A stretch of DNA of 64,000 nt from assembly GCF_900100275.1 (NCBI RefSeq), contig NZ_FNET01000025.1:44515-108514 (forward strand), given 5' to 3'. Under the pieces are notes generated by a model. The model did not search any database. It was not told the DNA's origin and worked only from the letters and a program-made list of their open reading frames with translations. This document shows positions 16,915 through 25,946 of the stretch, in pieces. Positions within the stretch are counted from its first letter, which is position 1. The number at the start of each line of letters is the position of its first letter. The translations under genes and the position numbers were made by a program. The stretch is from Lentzea albidocapillata subsp. violacea (GTDB lineage: Bacteria > Actinomycetota > Actinomycetes > Mycobacteriales > Pseudonocardiaceae).

Positions 16915-17601
16915 TCAGCTGGAATCGCGCCGCTGGTACCGCAGCAACAGCACGTCGTCCGCGCGCAGCACCGACGCCAGCGCGAGATCCACCGGCGGGA
17001 CCACCGGACCGTGCGCGATCCGCGACGCGTCGCCCACCGCGAGCAGAGGTGCCACCGTCAGGTTCAGCGCGTCCACCAGGCCGGCGGCCACCATCGACCC
17101 GAACAACCGCGGCCCGCCCTCCAGGTCGATCCGGTGCAGTCCCCGTGCCGCGAGTGCGGCGACCGCGACGTCCAGGTCCACCTCGGTCTCGCCGGCGATG
17201 ATCACGTCGGCGGGCAGCGCGGGCATCCGGGCGGCCTCGGTGGTGATCACGATCGGCGGCACGGCGGTGTCGGTGAACAGCGGCAGGTCCGGCGTCAGCG
17301 ACCCGCGGGCCGTCACCACGGCGATCGGCAACGGCCTGGCGCGTTTCGCACCCCGGTACCCCTCGGCCAGCACGGTCGCCGAGCCCACCAGCACGACGTC
17401 GGCGAGTTCGCGCCCGAGCAGGTAGATCCGCCGGTCCGCGGGTGAGCCCAGCCCGGCGGACCGGCCGTCGACCGACACCGCGCCGTCCACGCTGGAGACG
17501 AAGTTCGCGGTCACCCAGGTGCGGCCGGCGGGATACCCGTACAGCGACTCGAGGGCTGTGTCGGTCATCTCAACGCCCGGTGAGGGCCACAACATCTCCA
17601 C
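16915..17601 (-). CDS. RibD C-terminal-like pyrimidine reductase family protein
   Basis: A 228-residue protein of the RibD_C/dihydrofolate reductase-like fold. Typical elements are WVTANFVSSVDGAVSVDGRS near the N-terminus, the NADPH-binding ADVVLVGSATVLAEGYRG, and LEGGPRLFGSMVAAGLVDAL. Related enzymes reduce 5-amino-6-ribosylaminouracil phosphate in riboflavin synthesis, but this stand-alone family is common in actinomycetes outside rib operons and its substrate is uncertain. The GTG start is followed two codons later by an ATG that could serve instead. Divergent from zapE. Confidence 0.82.
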   Translation of the reverse strand: MEMLWPSPGVEMTDTALESLYGYPAGRTWVTANFVSSVDGAVSVDGRSAGLGSPADRRIYLLGRELADVVLVGSATVLAEGYRGAKRARPLPIAVVTARGSLTPDLPLFTDTAVPPIVITTEAARMPALPADVIIAGETEVDLDVAVAALAARGLHRIDLEGGPRLFGSMVAAGLVDALNLTVAPLLAVGDASRIAHGPVVPPVDLALASVLRADDVLLLRYQRRDSS

Positions 17602-17634
17602 CGAGCCATCCCATCACGCCATTAAGGTGCGGGC

Positions 17635-18627
17635 ATGCGCTTGTCCGACCGGGATCCCCAGATCGGTGCCGACGAACTGATCGAGGGCCTGGTCCCCCCA
17701 CCGAGGTTCGGCTCGGTCAGCTTCGACACCTACATTCCGAACCCGGACGAGCCCTCGCAGGCCGCCGCGGTGGAGGCGGGCCGCCTGTTCGCCGCACGGG
17801 TCAGCGTGCGCCGCAAGAAGTGGTCGCTGTTCGGGTCCAGGGACGAGGACGAGGGCAAGCTCGGTCTCTACCTCGACGGCGGCTTCGGCGTCGGCAAGAC
17901 CCACCTGCTCGCTTCGCTCTGGCACGCCGTGCCCGGCCCGAAGGCGTACGGCACGTTCGTCGAGCTGACGAACATGGTCGGCGTCCTGACGTTCCCGGAG
18001 GCCGTGAAGCGGCTGTCGGGGCACAAGCTGCTCGCCATCGACGAGTTCGAGCTCGACGACCCCGGCGACACGATGCTCGTCACGCGCCTGATCAAGGAAC
18101 TGATCGCGGCCGGTGTGCACGTCGCGGCGACCTCGAACACGCTGCCGGACAAGCTCGGCGAGGGGCGGTTCGCCGCCGCCGACTTCCTGCGCGAGATCCA
18201 GTCGATGTCCTCGAAGTTCGACGTCGTGCGCGTCGACGGCCCCGACTACCGCCACCGCGGCCTGCCGGCAGCGCCGTCACCGATGTCAGACACTGATCTG
18301 ATCGTTAGAGCCTCTAACACCGCAGGCTCGACCCTCGACGACTTCGACGACCTCTGCAAGGCGCTCGCCCGCATCCACCCGTCGAAGTACGGGCGGTTGC
18401 TCGACGGCGTCACCGCGGTGCATCTGAAGGACGTCAAGGCCGCGCCCGACCAGAGCGTCGGGCTGAGGCTCGTGGCGTTCGGCGACCGGCTCTACGACCG
18501 CGACATCCCGGTGGCGGTCTCGGGGCAGCCGCTCTCGGAGCTGTTCACCGAGGAGATGCTGCGCGGCGGCTACCGCAAGAAGTACCTGCGGGCTGTCAGC
18601 CGATTGGTCGCGCTTTCTCGGGTTTGA
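17635..18627 (+). CDS. zapE: ZapE/AFG1-like cell division ATPase
   Basis: A 330-residue P-loop ATPase of the AFG1/ZapE family. Walker A is GGFGVGKTHLLASLWH near residue 82, and Walker B is LLAIDEFELDDPGDTML near 131; the family-specific ATSNTLPDKLGEGRF follows. In proteobacteria ZapE regulates Z-ring constriction, and the eukaryotic homologue is a mitochondrial ATPase. The actinobacterial role is inferred from family only. It starts 33 nt from the divergent RibD-like gene and has the usual length for actinobacterial homologues. Confidence 0.88.
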   Translation: MRLSDRDPQIGADELIEGLVPPPRFGSVSFDTYIPNPDEPSQAAAVEAGRLFAARVSVRRKKWSLFGSRDEDEGKLGLYLDGGFGVGKTHLLASLWHAVPGPKAYGTFVELTNMVGVLTFPEAVKRLSGHKLLAIDEFELDDPGDTMLVTRLIKELIAAGVHVAATSNTLPDKLGEGRFAAADFLREIQSMSSKFDVVRVDGPDYRHRGLPAAPSPMSDTDLIVRASNTAGSTLDDFDDLCKALARIHPSKYGRLLDGVTAVHLKDVKAAPDQSVGLRLVAFGDRLYDRDIPVAVSGQPLSELFTEEMLRGGYRKKYLRAVSRLVALSRV

Positions 18628-18700
18628 CTCCGGCGGCGTTCGAGTATCCACTGGGTGGCGGGCGGGAATGATGACGTCCCGACGTCCTGCGGAGGCACTG

Positions 18701-18946
18701 ATGCTGAGTGAAGCCGAACGCCGCTCGCTCGAGGAGATCGAACAGCGGCTGCTCGCGGACGAGCCGAGACTCGCCCGCACGATGAACCGCCAGGTGCGTC
18801 CCTGGTTGTTCTACTCCCTCCTGTTCGTCTTCGGCGGTCTCACGGTGCTGCTGACGGTGATCGGTGCGTTCGGCGCCGCCTTCCAGTGCCTCGTGGTCAC
18901 CGCCGGTGCGGTGGTGTTCCGGAGGTACCCGCTCCGCCTGCGGTGA
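18701..18946 (+). CDS. DUF3040 membrane protein
   Basis: An 81-residue protein starting MLSEAERRSLEEIEQRLLAD, the hallmark N-terminus of DUF3040 proteins. Two hydrophobic segments follow (WLFYSLLFVFGGLTVLLTVI and AAFQCLVVTAGAVVF). The ATG at 18701 was selected because CGGAGG lies 6 nt upstream and it gives the family-typical start; a longer frame opens 33 nt earlier. Small actinobacterial membrane protein of unknown function. Confidence 0.85.
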   Translation: MLSEAERRSLEEIEQRLLADEPRLARTMNRQVRPWLFYSLLFVFGGLTVLLTVIGAFGAAFQCLVVTAGAVVFRRYPLRLR

Positions 18947-18994
18947 CCGGAAACTCGCTGGCGTTCCTGACCGGCGACCCCGAACATCTCGGGC

Positions 18995-20590
18995 GTGGGT
19001 TATCTGGAAGCGAACGGTCTCGCGTACGCCCTGCCTGACGGCAGGGAGCTGTTCCGCGACGTCTCGTTCAAGGTGAGCGGCGGGACCGTGGTCGCGCTCG
19101 TCGGCGCGAACGGTGCCGGCAAGACGACGCTGCAACGGATCCTGTCGGGGGAGCTCACCCCGAAGCAGGGCAGCGTGCACGTACAGGGCGGGCTCGCGGT
19201 GATGCCGCAGTTCATCGGCTCCGTCCGCGACGACTCGCTCGTGCGCGACCTGTTGCTCTCGGTCGCCCCCGAGGCGTTGCGGAATGCGGCCAAGGAGCTC
19301 GACGACGCCGAGCTCGCGTTGATGGACACCGACGACGAACCCGCCCAGATGCGGTACGCGAACGCCCTCTCCGGCTACGGCGAGGCAGGCGGGTACGACA
19401 TCGAGGTCCTCTGGGACACCGTCACCGTCGCAGCCCTCGGCCTGCCCTATGACCGGGCCCGGTTCCGCGAGGTCCGCACACTCTCCGGTGGCGAGCAGAA
19501 GCGGCTGGTCCTGGAGACCCTGCTGCGCGGCCACGAGCAGGTCCTGCTGCTCGACGAGCCCGACAACTACCTCGACGTCCCCGGCAAGCGCTGGCTGGAG
19601 GAACGCCTGCGGGCCACCGACAAGGCCGTTCTCGTCGTCAGCCACGACCGTGAGCTGCTGGCCACCGCCGCGACGCACGTCGTCACCGTCGAGGCGCATT
19701 CCACGTGGACGCACGCAGGCTCGTTCGGGACGTGGCACGGCGCGCGAGCGAAACGCATCGACAGGCTGCTGGAAGATCACCGGCGTTGGAACGAAGAGCA
19801 CGAGCGGCTCAAGGACCTCGTCCGCACGCTCCAGCAGCTGGCCAAGTCCTCCGAGGTGATGGCTCAGAAGTACCGGGTCATGGCCGCGCGCCTCGAACGG
19901 TACGAGCAGGCGGGCCCGCCGCCGGAGATCCCTCAGGACGAGAAGGTCAACCCGCGCCTGAAGGGCGGCCGCACCGGCATCCGCGCGATCACGTGCGAGG
20001 AGCTGGAGCTGACCGGGCTGATGAAGCCGTTCTCGCAGGAGATCTTCTTCGGCGACCGGGTCGCGGTGCTGGGCGCGAACGGCTCCGGCAAGAGCCACTT
20101 CCTGCGGCTGCTCGGCGGCGACGAGGTGAGGACCACCGGCAGGTGGAAGCTCGGCGCACGGGTCGTGGCGGGCCTGTTCGCGCAGACGCACGAGCACCCG
20201 GAGTGGCTGGGCCGCACGCTCGTCGACATCCTCTGGCACGGCGAGGGCCAGCGCGCCGGCAAGGACCGGGGCGCGGCGATGTCGGTGCTGCAGCGCTACG
20301 GCCTGCACCAGGCGGGTGACCAGCGGTTCGAGAACCTCTCGGGCGGGCAGCAGGCGCGGTTCCAGATCCTGCTGCTGGAGCTGTCCGGCGCCACGTTGCT
20401 GCTGCTCGACGAGCCGACGGACAACCTCGACCTGGCCTCGGCGGAGGCGTTGCAGAACGCGCTGAACGACTTCGAGGGCACGGTCGTCGCGGTCACGCAC
20501 GACAGGTGGTTCGCGAAGTCGTTCGACCGGTTCCTGCACTTCCGGGCGGACGGCAAGGTGTCCGAAGTGGACGAACCGGTCTGGAACTAG
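18995..20590 (+). CDS. ABC-F family ATPase
   Basis: A 531-residue cytoplasmic protein with two ABC ATPase domains and no membrane segments. NBD1 has Walker A GANGAGKTT, signature LSGGEQKRLVLETLL and Walker B LLLDEPDNYLD. NBD2 has GANGSGKSH, LSGGQQARFQILLLEL and LLLDEPTDNLD. The charged linker between them (about residues 245-330, with RWNEEHERLKDLVRTLQQLA) corresponds to the P-site tRNA interaction motif of ABC-F factors. It acts on ribosomes, either as a translation factor or as ribosome protection against antibiotics; the sequence alone does not decide. GTG start. The 3' end overlaps the convergent GNAT gene by 4 nt. Confidence 0.88.
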   Translation: MGYLEANGLAYALPDGRELFRDVSFKVSGGTVVALVGANGAGKTTLQRILSGELTPKQGSVHVQGGLAVMPQFIGSVRDDSLVRDLLLSVAPEALRNAAKELDDAELALMDTDDEPAQMRYANALSGYGEAGGYDIEVLWDTVTVAALGLPYDRARFREVRTLSGGEQKRLVLETLLRGHEQVLLLDEPDNYLDVPGKRWLEERLRATDKAVLVVSHDRELLATAATHVVTVEAHSTWTHAGSFGTWHGARAKRIDRLLEDHRRWNEEHERLKDLVRTLQQLAKSSEVMAQKYRVMAARLERYEQAGPPPEIPQDEKVNPRLKGGRTGIRAITCEELELTGLMKPFSQEIFFGDRVAVLGANGSGKSHFLRLLGGDEVRTTGRWKLGARVVAGLFAQTHEHPEWLGRTLVDILWHGEGQRAGKDRGAAMSVLQRYGLHQAGDQRFENLSGGQQARFQILLLELSGATLLLLDEPTDNLDLASAEALQNALNDFEGTVVAVTHDRWFAKSFDRFLHFRADGKVSEVDEPVWN

Positions 20591-20991
20591 AACTGCCAGG
20601 ACACGAAGGCGCCGTCGTCGATCGACCCGCCCGCCTTCCGGTAGGTGGCCTGCGCCGCCGTGTCCTCCGCGGCGGCGCCGGTCCACATCGCGTAGCAGGC
20701 CCGTTCCACCGCAAGTGCTTTCAGCGCCTCGACCAACGCGGTGCCGATGCCGCGGCGCAGGAACGCGTCGTCCACGCCCAGTTCGTAGAGGAACATCTCG
20801 GTGCCCTTGTCCGGATGCGTGGTCTCCACCCCGGAGACGAAACCGGCGGGCTGGTCGCCGATGTAGGCGATCAGCAGATGGCTGTGATCCTGCGCCAGGA
20901 ACCGGGCGGTCGCGTCCGGCCGCGGCGGCGCGTCGAACAGGTGCGCGGCGGCGAACACGTCGTCGGTGGAGGCGGCGCGGCGGATCTTCAT
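20587..20991 (-). CDS. GNAT acetyltransferase, AAC(3)-I-like
   Basis: A 134-residue single-domain GNAT protein. Motif A is visible as FLYELGVDDAFLRRGIGTAL, with the acetyl-CoA pyrophosphate loop RRGIG, followed by VEALKALAVERACYAMWTGA. The arrangement FLYELGV...RRGIGTALVEALK resembles aminoglycoside 3-N-acetyltransferase type I enzymes, and the C-terminus is short as in that group. Substrate is not proven; a generic small-molecule acetylase is equally possible. Convergent, overlapping by 4 nt with the ABC-F gene. Confidence 0.75.
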   Translation of the reverse strand: MKIRRAASTDDVFAAAHLFDAPPRPDATARFLAQDHSHLLIAYIGDQPAGFVSGVETTHPDKGTEMFLYELGVDDAFLRRGIGTALVEALKALAVERACYAMWTGAAAEDTAAQATYRKAGGSIDDGAFVSWQF

Positions 20992-21027
20992 ACCGCCAGG
21001 CTAGGTCAACACCGGTGTGCGGGCGGG

Positions 21028-22419
21028 TCAGCGGTCCTCGGCGGTCGCGGGCAGCTTCCCGTTCTTGACCAGCGTGGTCAGTTCCTCGTGGTCCGCCTCG
21101 GTCTGGTCGGCGTAGTCGAACGCGTACTTGGCGAACGCGTCGTCCAGGTCGTCGCCGTCCTGGAAGTAGCCGGCCAGCAGTCGCGGGTCCAGGGAACGGG
21201 TGTGCGCGCGGGCCAGCAGGGCGCCCGCGAGGCGGCCGTAGTCGTCGAGGTCGTCGCGCTTCAGCGTGGTCGCGTCGATCTCGCCCTTGCGGTTGCGGAA
21301 CTGCCGCACGATGAAATGCCGGCCCTCGATCGTCGTCCAGCCCAGCAGGATGTCGGTCTCCGCCTGCACGAGCCGCGCGCCGTGCACGATCCGCCTGCCC
21401 TCGTGCTTGGCGGGCTCGACGTCCAGGAACGGCTGCAGCGCGGACGGCCTGGCCTCCTTGGCCTGCAGCACCAGTGCCTCGGAGCCGTTGCCGTGCAACA
21501 GGATCAGGTAGTTGCGCAGGCCGACGCTGCCGGTGCCGACCACGCGGAACGCCACGTCCGACACGCCGTAGCGCATGATCAGGTTGGTCCGCGACTCACG
21601 CAGGGTGTCCACGTAGGACGGCAGCGCGGCGATCACGGCCTGGGCGGTCGGGGGAGTGGCCTCGGTGAACGTCGGCGGGTTCGTGATGAACCGCCACTTC
21701 TCGCCGTCGTGCGCGGTCCACTTGGCGGCGAACTTCGCGCTGGTGTTCTTGCGCGACTTCTCGGCTGCCTTGGAGAAGTCGTTGATCAGGTCGTCGGCCT
21801 TCACCTTCGACAGCGTCGACTCGTCCCCCAGCGCGGTCCAGGAGTCCAGGAACGGCATCTCCGCGAGGTGGCGGATCGTGCCCCGGTACGCGCTCACGGC
21901 GTCCTCGGCGGCGTCGCGGCAGCCCTTGTCCGACACGCCGCCGACGCGTCCGGCCAGCACCAGCGAGGCGACGAGCCGCTTGAGGTCCCACTCCCACGGT
22001 CCGGGCAGCGTCTCGTCGAAGTCGTTGATGTCCATGACGATCTGGCCCTCGGGCGTGCCGTAGAGGCCGAAGTTCGCTGCGTGTGCATCACCGCACAGCT
22101 GAGCGTGAAGGCCCGTCGAGCAGCCGGCCGCGAGATCGCCCGCCTGCAGTCCGGCCGCACCGCGGAAGAACGCGAACGGGTTCTCGAGCATCCGGCCGAC
22201 CCGCAACGGGACCAGGTGCTCCAGCCGGCCCGCGTTGCTCGCGCGCATGAACTCCAGCACGGACGGGCGCGACCGGGCCAGCGACATCGCGCGGTGCGCC
22301 TTGAAGTCCACTGAGGACTTCAGTGCGCGTCCCTGGGTGTAGACCTCTTCAGGCTCAACCCAACGGCCCAGAGCCGCAGCAGCCTCAGCGCGAACCCGTT
22401 CACCCATAAGAGTCATCAT
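21028..22419 (-). CDS. DUF2252 family protein
   Basis: A 463-residue protein of the DUF2252 family. It has the central kinase-like block LHAQLCGDAHAANFGLYGTP and IVMDINDFDETLPGPWEWDL, followed by LKRLVASLVLAG. The GDAHAANFG and DxNDFDE motifs resemble the catalytic and metal loops of aminoglycoside/choline phosphotransferase-fold proteins, so a phosphotransferase-like activity is plausible but unproven. Three in-frame ATGs occur within the first five codons; the most upstream is used. Single gene flanked by GNAT and rocD in the same direction. Confidence 0.85.
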   Translation of the reverse strand: MMTLMGERVRAEAAAALGRWVEPEEVYTQGRALKSSVDFKAHRAMSLARSRPSVLEFMRASNAGRLEHLVPLRVGRMLENPFAFFRGAAGLQAGDLAAGCSTGLHAQLCGDAHAANFGLYGTPEGQIVMDINDFDETLPGPWEWDLKRLVASLVLAGRVGGVSDKGCRDAAEDAVSAYRGTIRHLAEMPFLDSWTALGDESTLSKVKADDLINDFSKAAEKSRKNTSAKFAAKWTAHDGEKWRFITNPPTFTEATPPTAQAVIAALPSYVDTLRESRTNLIMRYGVSDVAFRVVGTGSVGLRNYLILLHGNGSEALVLQAKEARPSALQPFLDVEPAKHEGRRIVHGARLVQAETDILLGWTTIEGRHFIVRQFRNRKGEIDATTLKRDDLDDYGRLAGALLARAHTRSLDPRLLAGYFQDGDDLDDAFAKYAFDYADQTEADHEELTTLVKNGKLPATAEDR

Positions 22420-22485
22420 GCCTGCGGCGGGCGAGCCAGGTGGCTCGTCCGCCGCATTTGTGACCTACCTACGAGCTAAATCACC

Positions 22486-23730
22486 CTAAACCGGACGAAC
22501 GACCTCCGCGATCGCCTGAACGCCCAGGTCGATCTCGTCCCGCGTGATGACCAACGGCGGCGCGACGCGCAACGTCGACGCGTGCGTCTCCTTGCACAGC
22601 ACCCCGCGCGTGGCCAGAGCCTCCGACGCGGCACGGCCCACCGGGCCGCCGGGCGAGATCTCGACGCCGGCCCACAGCCCGCGCCCGCGCACCTCGGCCA
22701 CGCCGTGACCGACCAGCTTGTTCAGTTCGGCGTGCAGGTACGCGCCCAGGTCGCGCGAGCGCTGCTGGAACTCACCGGTCGCCAGCAGTCCCACGACCGC
22801 GCGCCCCACTGCGCACGCGAGCGGGTTTCCGCCGAACGTCGACCCGTGCTCGCCGGGCTTCAGCACGCCCAGCACCGCACGCGACCCGACCACGGCGGAC
22901 ACCGGCAGGATGCCGCCGCCCAGCGCCTTGCCGAGTGTGTACAGGTCGGCACGCACGCCCTCGTGGTCAAGAGCGAACAGCTCGCCGGTGCGGCCGAGTC
23001 CGGACTGGATCTCGTCGGCGATCATCAGCACGTTGTGCTGGTCGCACAGCCGGCGGATCCCGGCCAGGTACCCGGCGGGCGGTACGACGACGCCGGCCTC
23101 GCCCTGGATGGGCTCCAGCAGCACGGCGGCCGTGCGCGGGGAGATCGCGGACTCGATCTCGTCGAGCGCGCCGTACTTGACGACCTTGAAGCCGGGCGTG
23201 AACGGCCCGAAGTCGTTGCGCGCGGTCTCGTCGGTCGAGAACGACACGATCGTCGTGGTGCGGCCGTGGAAGTTGGACCCGGCGACGATGATCTCCGCCG
23301 TGCCCTCCGGCACGCCCTTGACCCGGTACGCCCACTTGCGCGCGACCTTGATCGCGGACTCGACGGCCTCGGCGCCGGAGTTCATCGCGAGCACCATCTC
23401 GGTGCCGGTCAGGGCGGCGAGCTCACGGCAGAACAGGCCGAACTGGTCGTGGTGGAACGCGCGGCTGGTCAGCGTGACGCGGCCGAGCTGCTCGACGGCG
23501 GCGGCCACCAGGGCGGGGTGGCGGTGCCCGAAGTTCAGCGACGAGTAGCCGGACAGGAAGTCCAGGTAGCGGCGTCCTTCGACGTCGGTGACCCACGAAC
23601 CCTCGCCGTGCGAGATGACCACCGGCAGCGGGTGGTAGTTGTGCGTGCTCCACTCCTCGTCGAGAGCGACGAAGTCCGCGCTCGCCAAATTCGTGGTTCC
23701 CGTGGTGTTGTGCTCAGCGATGGCGGTCAT
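22486..23730 (-). CDS. rocD: Ornithine--oxo-acid aminotransferase
   Basis: A 414-residue class-III PLP aminotransferase. It has FLSGYSSLNFGHRHPALVAA, MNSGAEAVESAIKVARKW, LLEPIQGEAGVVVPPAGYL, IADEIQSGLGRTGELFA and the Schiff-base lysine in TLGKALGGGILPVSA. These are characteristic of ornithine aminotransferase, which converts ornithine and 2-oxoglutarate to glutamate-5-semialdehyde and glutamate in arginine catabolism. Length is normal. No arginase or Lrp-type regulator sits beside it, so in this genome it stands alone. The start is the ATG at 23730 with an AGGATG-like ribosome site. Confidence 0.92.
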   Translation of the reverse strand: MTAIAEHNTTGTTNLASADFVALDEEWSTHNYHPLPVVISHGEGSWVTDVEGRRYLDFLSGYSSLNFGHRHPALVAAAVEQLGRVTLTSRAFHHDQFGLFCRELAALTGTEMVLAMNSGAEAVESAIKVARKWAYRVKGVPEGTAEIIVAGSNFHGRTTTIVSFSTDETARNDFGPFTPGFKVVKYGALDEIESAISPRTAAVLLEPIQGEAGVVVPPAGYLAGIRRLCDQHNVLMIADEIQSGLGRTGELFALDHEGVRADLYTLGKALGGGILPVSAVVGSRAVLGVLKPGEHGSTFGGNPLACAVGRAVVGLLATGEFQQRSRDLGAYLHAELNKLVGHGVAEVRGRGLWAGVEISPGGPVGRAASEALATRGVLCKETHASTLRVAPPLVITRDEIDLGVQAIAEVVRPV

Positions 23731-23867
23731 CCTCCAAGGCTAGGTGCGTCGACAAGCGATATCGACCGTCAACCGTTGCGCATTGCATCAGTTTGTTGCG
23801 TAGATTCACCAATCGGTGGCTCTTGCTTGCACAGCGGGCGGAATCGACGGTGAATCGCTACGGTCAC

Positions 23868-24701
23868 ATGATGGCGAAGAAGTCGGTTCGTGACGCGCTG
23901 AGACTCGATGAGGTGGATCTCTCCACCCTCGACCCCGCCGGCCGCCCGATCGGTCCCCAGAGCAAGAAGGAGGCGGCCGAGGACCTGGTCGCCACCGGGG
24001 CCGAGCTGGACGATCTGCAGGAGGCGCTCTACGCGGAGAACTCTCGCGCGGTCCTGCTCGTGCTGCAAGGCATGGACACCTCGGGCAAGGGTGGCGTGGT
24101 CAGGCACGTCATGGGCCTGGTGAACCCGCAGGGCGTGCGCATCGCGTCGTTCAAGAAACCGACCGCCGCCGAACTGCGCCACCACTACCTCTGGCGCATC
24201 CGCAGGGTCCTGCCCGAGAAGGGCCGCCTCGGCGCGTTCGACCGCTCCCACTACGAGGACGTGCTCGTGCCGAAGGTCGAGCGCCTGATCACCGCCGCGC
24301 AGCTGCGCACGCGCTACAAGGAGATCAACACGTTCGAGCGGGAGCTCGCGGACTCCGGCATCACGATGGTCAAGTGCTTCCTGCACATCTCGCCGGAGGT
24401 CCAGAAGGAACGGCTGCTCGCGCGCCTGGACGACCCGAGGAAGAACTGGAAGTACAACCCGGCCGACATCGACGTCCGGTCGAAGTGGTCCAAGTACCAG
24501 GACGCGTACACCCAGGCGTTGAAGAACTGCCGTGACACGCCCTGGTACGCGATCCCGTCCGACCGCAAGTGGTACCGGAACTGGACGATCAGCAGGCTGC
24601 TGCTGGAGACCCTGCGCGAGATGGATCCGAAGTTCCCGCCACCGGCCTACGACCTCGAGGCCGAGAAGGCCCGGCTGGTCAACAACGACCCGTTGCGCTA
24701 G
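23868..24701 (+). CDS. Polyphosphate kinase 2 family protein
   Basis: A 277-residue PPK2-type enzyme. Walker A is LVLQGMDTSGKGGVVRHVMG, Walker B/lid is GAFDRSHYEDVLVPKVERL, and the conserved tail PWYAIPSDRKWYRNWTISRL is present. PPK2 enzymes transfer phosphate between polyphosphate and nucleotides. It is a single-domain form, and whether it favours NMP or NDP substrates cannot be told here. Two consecutive ATGs at 23868 and 23871 are both plausible; the frame stays open upstream to a TTG, but that region lacks family residues. Divergent from rocD across 137 nt. Confidence 0.88.
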   Translation: MMAKKSVRDALRLDEVDLSTLDPAGRPIGPQSKKEAAEDLVATGAELDDLQEALYAENSRAVLLVLQGMDTSGKGGVVRHVMGLVNPQGVRIASFKKPTAAELRHHYLWRIRRVLPEKGRLGAFDRSHYEDVLVPKVERLITAAQLRTRYKEINTFERELADSGITMVKCFLHISPEVQKERLLARLDDPRKNWKYNPADIDVRSKWSKYQDAYTQALKNCRDTPWYAIPSDRKWYRNWTISRLLLETLREMDPKFPPPAYDLEAEKARLVNNDPLR

Positions 24702-24793
24702 ACGCAATCTTGATTGCACCTATTGCCTGACCGTAGTGGTCTGGGCCAGTGTGGGCTGCGCCGCCGCCGCAAAAGTATCCCGGAGGTGCGGAC

Positions 24794-25906
24794 GTGGGTG
24801 TGGACCGGCGACGTTTTCTCGGAGCCATGGGTGTGGGAGCTGGACTGCTGATGACCGGAGGGACCGCTGAGGCGGCTGCCGCCACGCGGAGAGTGTTCTT
24901 CGGCGCCTACACGACGTGGAGCGGTGGCGCCAAGGGCATCGGCATCGGCACCTACGACACCGTGTCCGGGCAGCTGAGGACGACCGGCGTGATCAGCGGC
25001 GTGGTCAACCCGTCGTTCGTGATCGAGTCGCGCGACGGCAGGTTCCTCTACGCCGTCAACGAGAACACCAAGGGTGAGGTCACCGCGATCAACGCGGTCA
25101 CGCGGAAGGTGATCAACAAGCAGGCCACCGGTGGCGCCGACCCGTGCCACCTGACGCTCGACCCGTCCGGGAAGTACCTGATCACGGCCGACTACTCGTC
25201 CGGCTCGCTCAGCGTGTTTCCGGTCAACAAGGACGGCAGCCTCGGCGCGCGCACGCAGAAGGTGCAGCACAAGGGGTCCGGGCCGAACAAGGAACGCCAG
25301 GAAGGCCCGCACGCGCACCACATCGTGTTCGACCCGGCTGGCAGGTACGCGGCGGCGGTCGACCTCGGCGCGGACTCGGTGTTCGTCTACTCGTTCGCCG
25401 GCGGGAAGCTGACCCAGGTCTCGCAGGCCAGGGTGAAGCCGGGAGCCGGACCGCGGCACATCGCGTTCCATCCGGACGGCAAGACCGCGTATGTCGCGAA
25501 CGAGCTGGACTCGACCATCGTGACCTGCGCCTACGCGAACGGGAAACTCACGCCGGGCCAGGTGCTGAAGACCGTGCCGTCCGGAGGCCCGACGAACTAC
25601 CCGGCCGAGGTGCTGGTCTCGGCGGACGGCAGGTACGTCTACCTGTCGAACCGCGGGCACGACAGCGTCGCGCACTTCGCGGTCGGCGGTTCCGGGCTGA
25701 CGATGCTCGGCACCACCGCGGCCGGTGGCAAGTACCCGCGGCACATCACGTTCGACCCGACCGGGTCGTTCCTGTTCGCGGCCAACCAGAACTCGAACAA
25801 CGTCACGTCGTTCGCGGTCGACAAGGTCACGGGCAAGCTGACCCCGTCCGGCACGCCGCTGCAGACCGCGATCCCGGTCTGCGTGCTGCCCACACGACTG
25901 GGTTAA
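24794..25906 (+). CDS. Exported lactonase-family beta-propeller
   Basis: A 370-residue protein with a twin-arginine signal peptide (DRRRFLGAMGVGAGLLMTGG, then AEA cleavage). The mature part is a seven-bladed propeller of the 6-phosphogluconolactonase/cycloisomerase type (Pgl-like), with repeated DPSGKYLITADYSSGSLSVF and FHPDGKTAYVANELDSTIVT blades and the metal-region HAHHIVFDPAG. Export by Tat argues against the cytosolic 6-phosphogluconolactonase role, so an extracytoplasmic lactonase or binding function is likelier. GTG 24794 was chosen because GGAGG lies 7 nt upstream and the Tat motif follows at once. Confidence 0.85.
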   Translation: MGVDRRRFLGAMGVGAGLLMTGGTAEAAAATRRVFFGAYTTWSGGAKGIGIGTYDTVSGQLRTTGVISGVVNPSFVIESRDGRFLYAVNENTKGEVTAINAVTRKVINKQATGGADPCHLTLDPSGKYLITADYSSGSLSVFPVNKDGSLGARTQKVQHKGSGPNKERQEGPHAHHIVFDPAGRYAAAVDLGADSVFVYSFAGGKLTQVSQARVKPGAGPRHIAFHPDGKTAYVANELDSTIVTCAYANGKLTPGQVLKTVPSGGPTNYPAEVLVSADGRYVYLSNRGHDSVAHFAVGGSGLTMLGTTAAGGKYPRHITFDPTGSFLFAANQNSNNVTSFAVDKVTGKLTPSGTPLQTAIPVCVLPTRLG

Positions 25907-25946
25907 CGCACTTCAAGTCGATCATCCACAGTGGTACTCCGGGCCT

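Noticed and set aside
18596..20686. Minus-strand frame opposite the ABC-F gene
   Set aside because: It overlaps both ABC domains, and its translation is low-complexity Arg/Leu/Val-rich without motifs.
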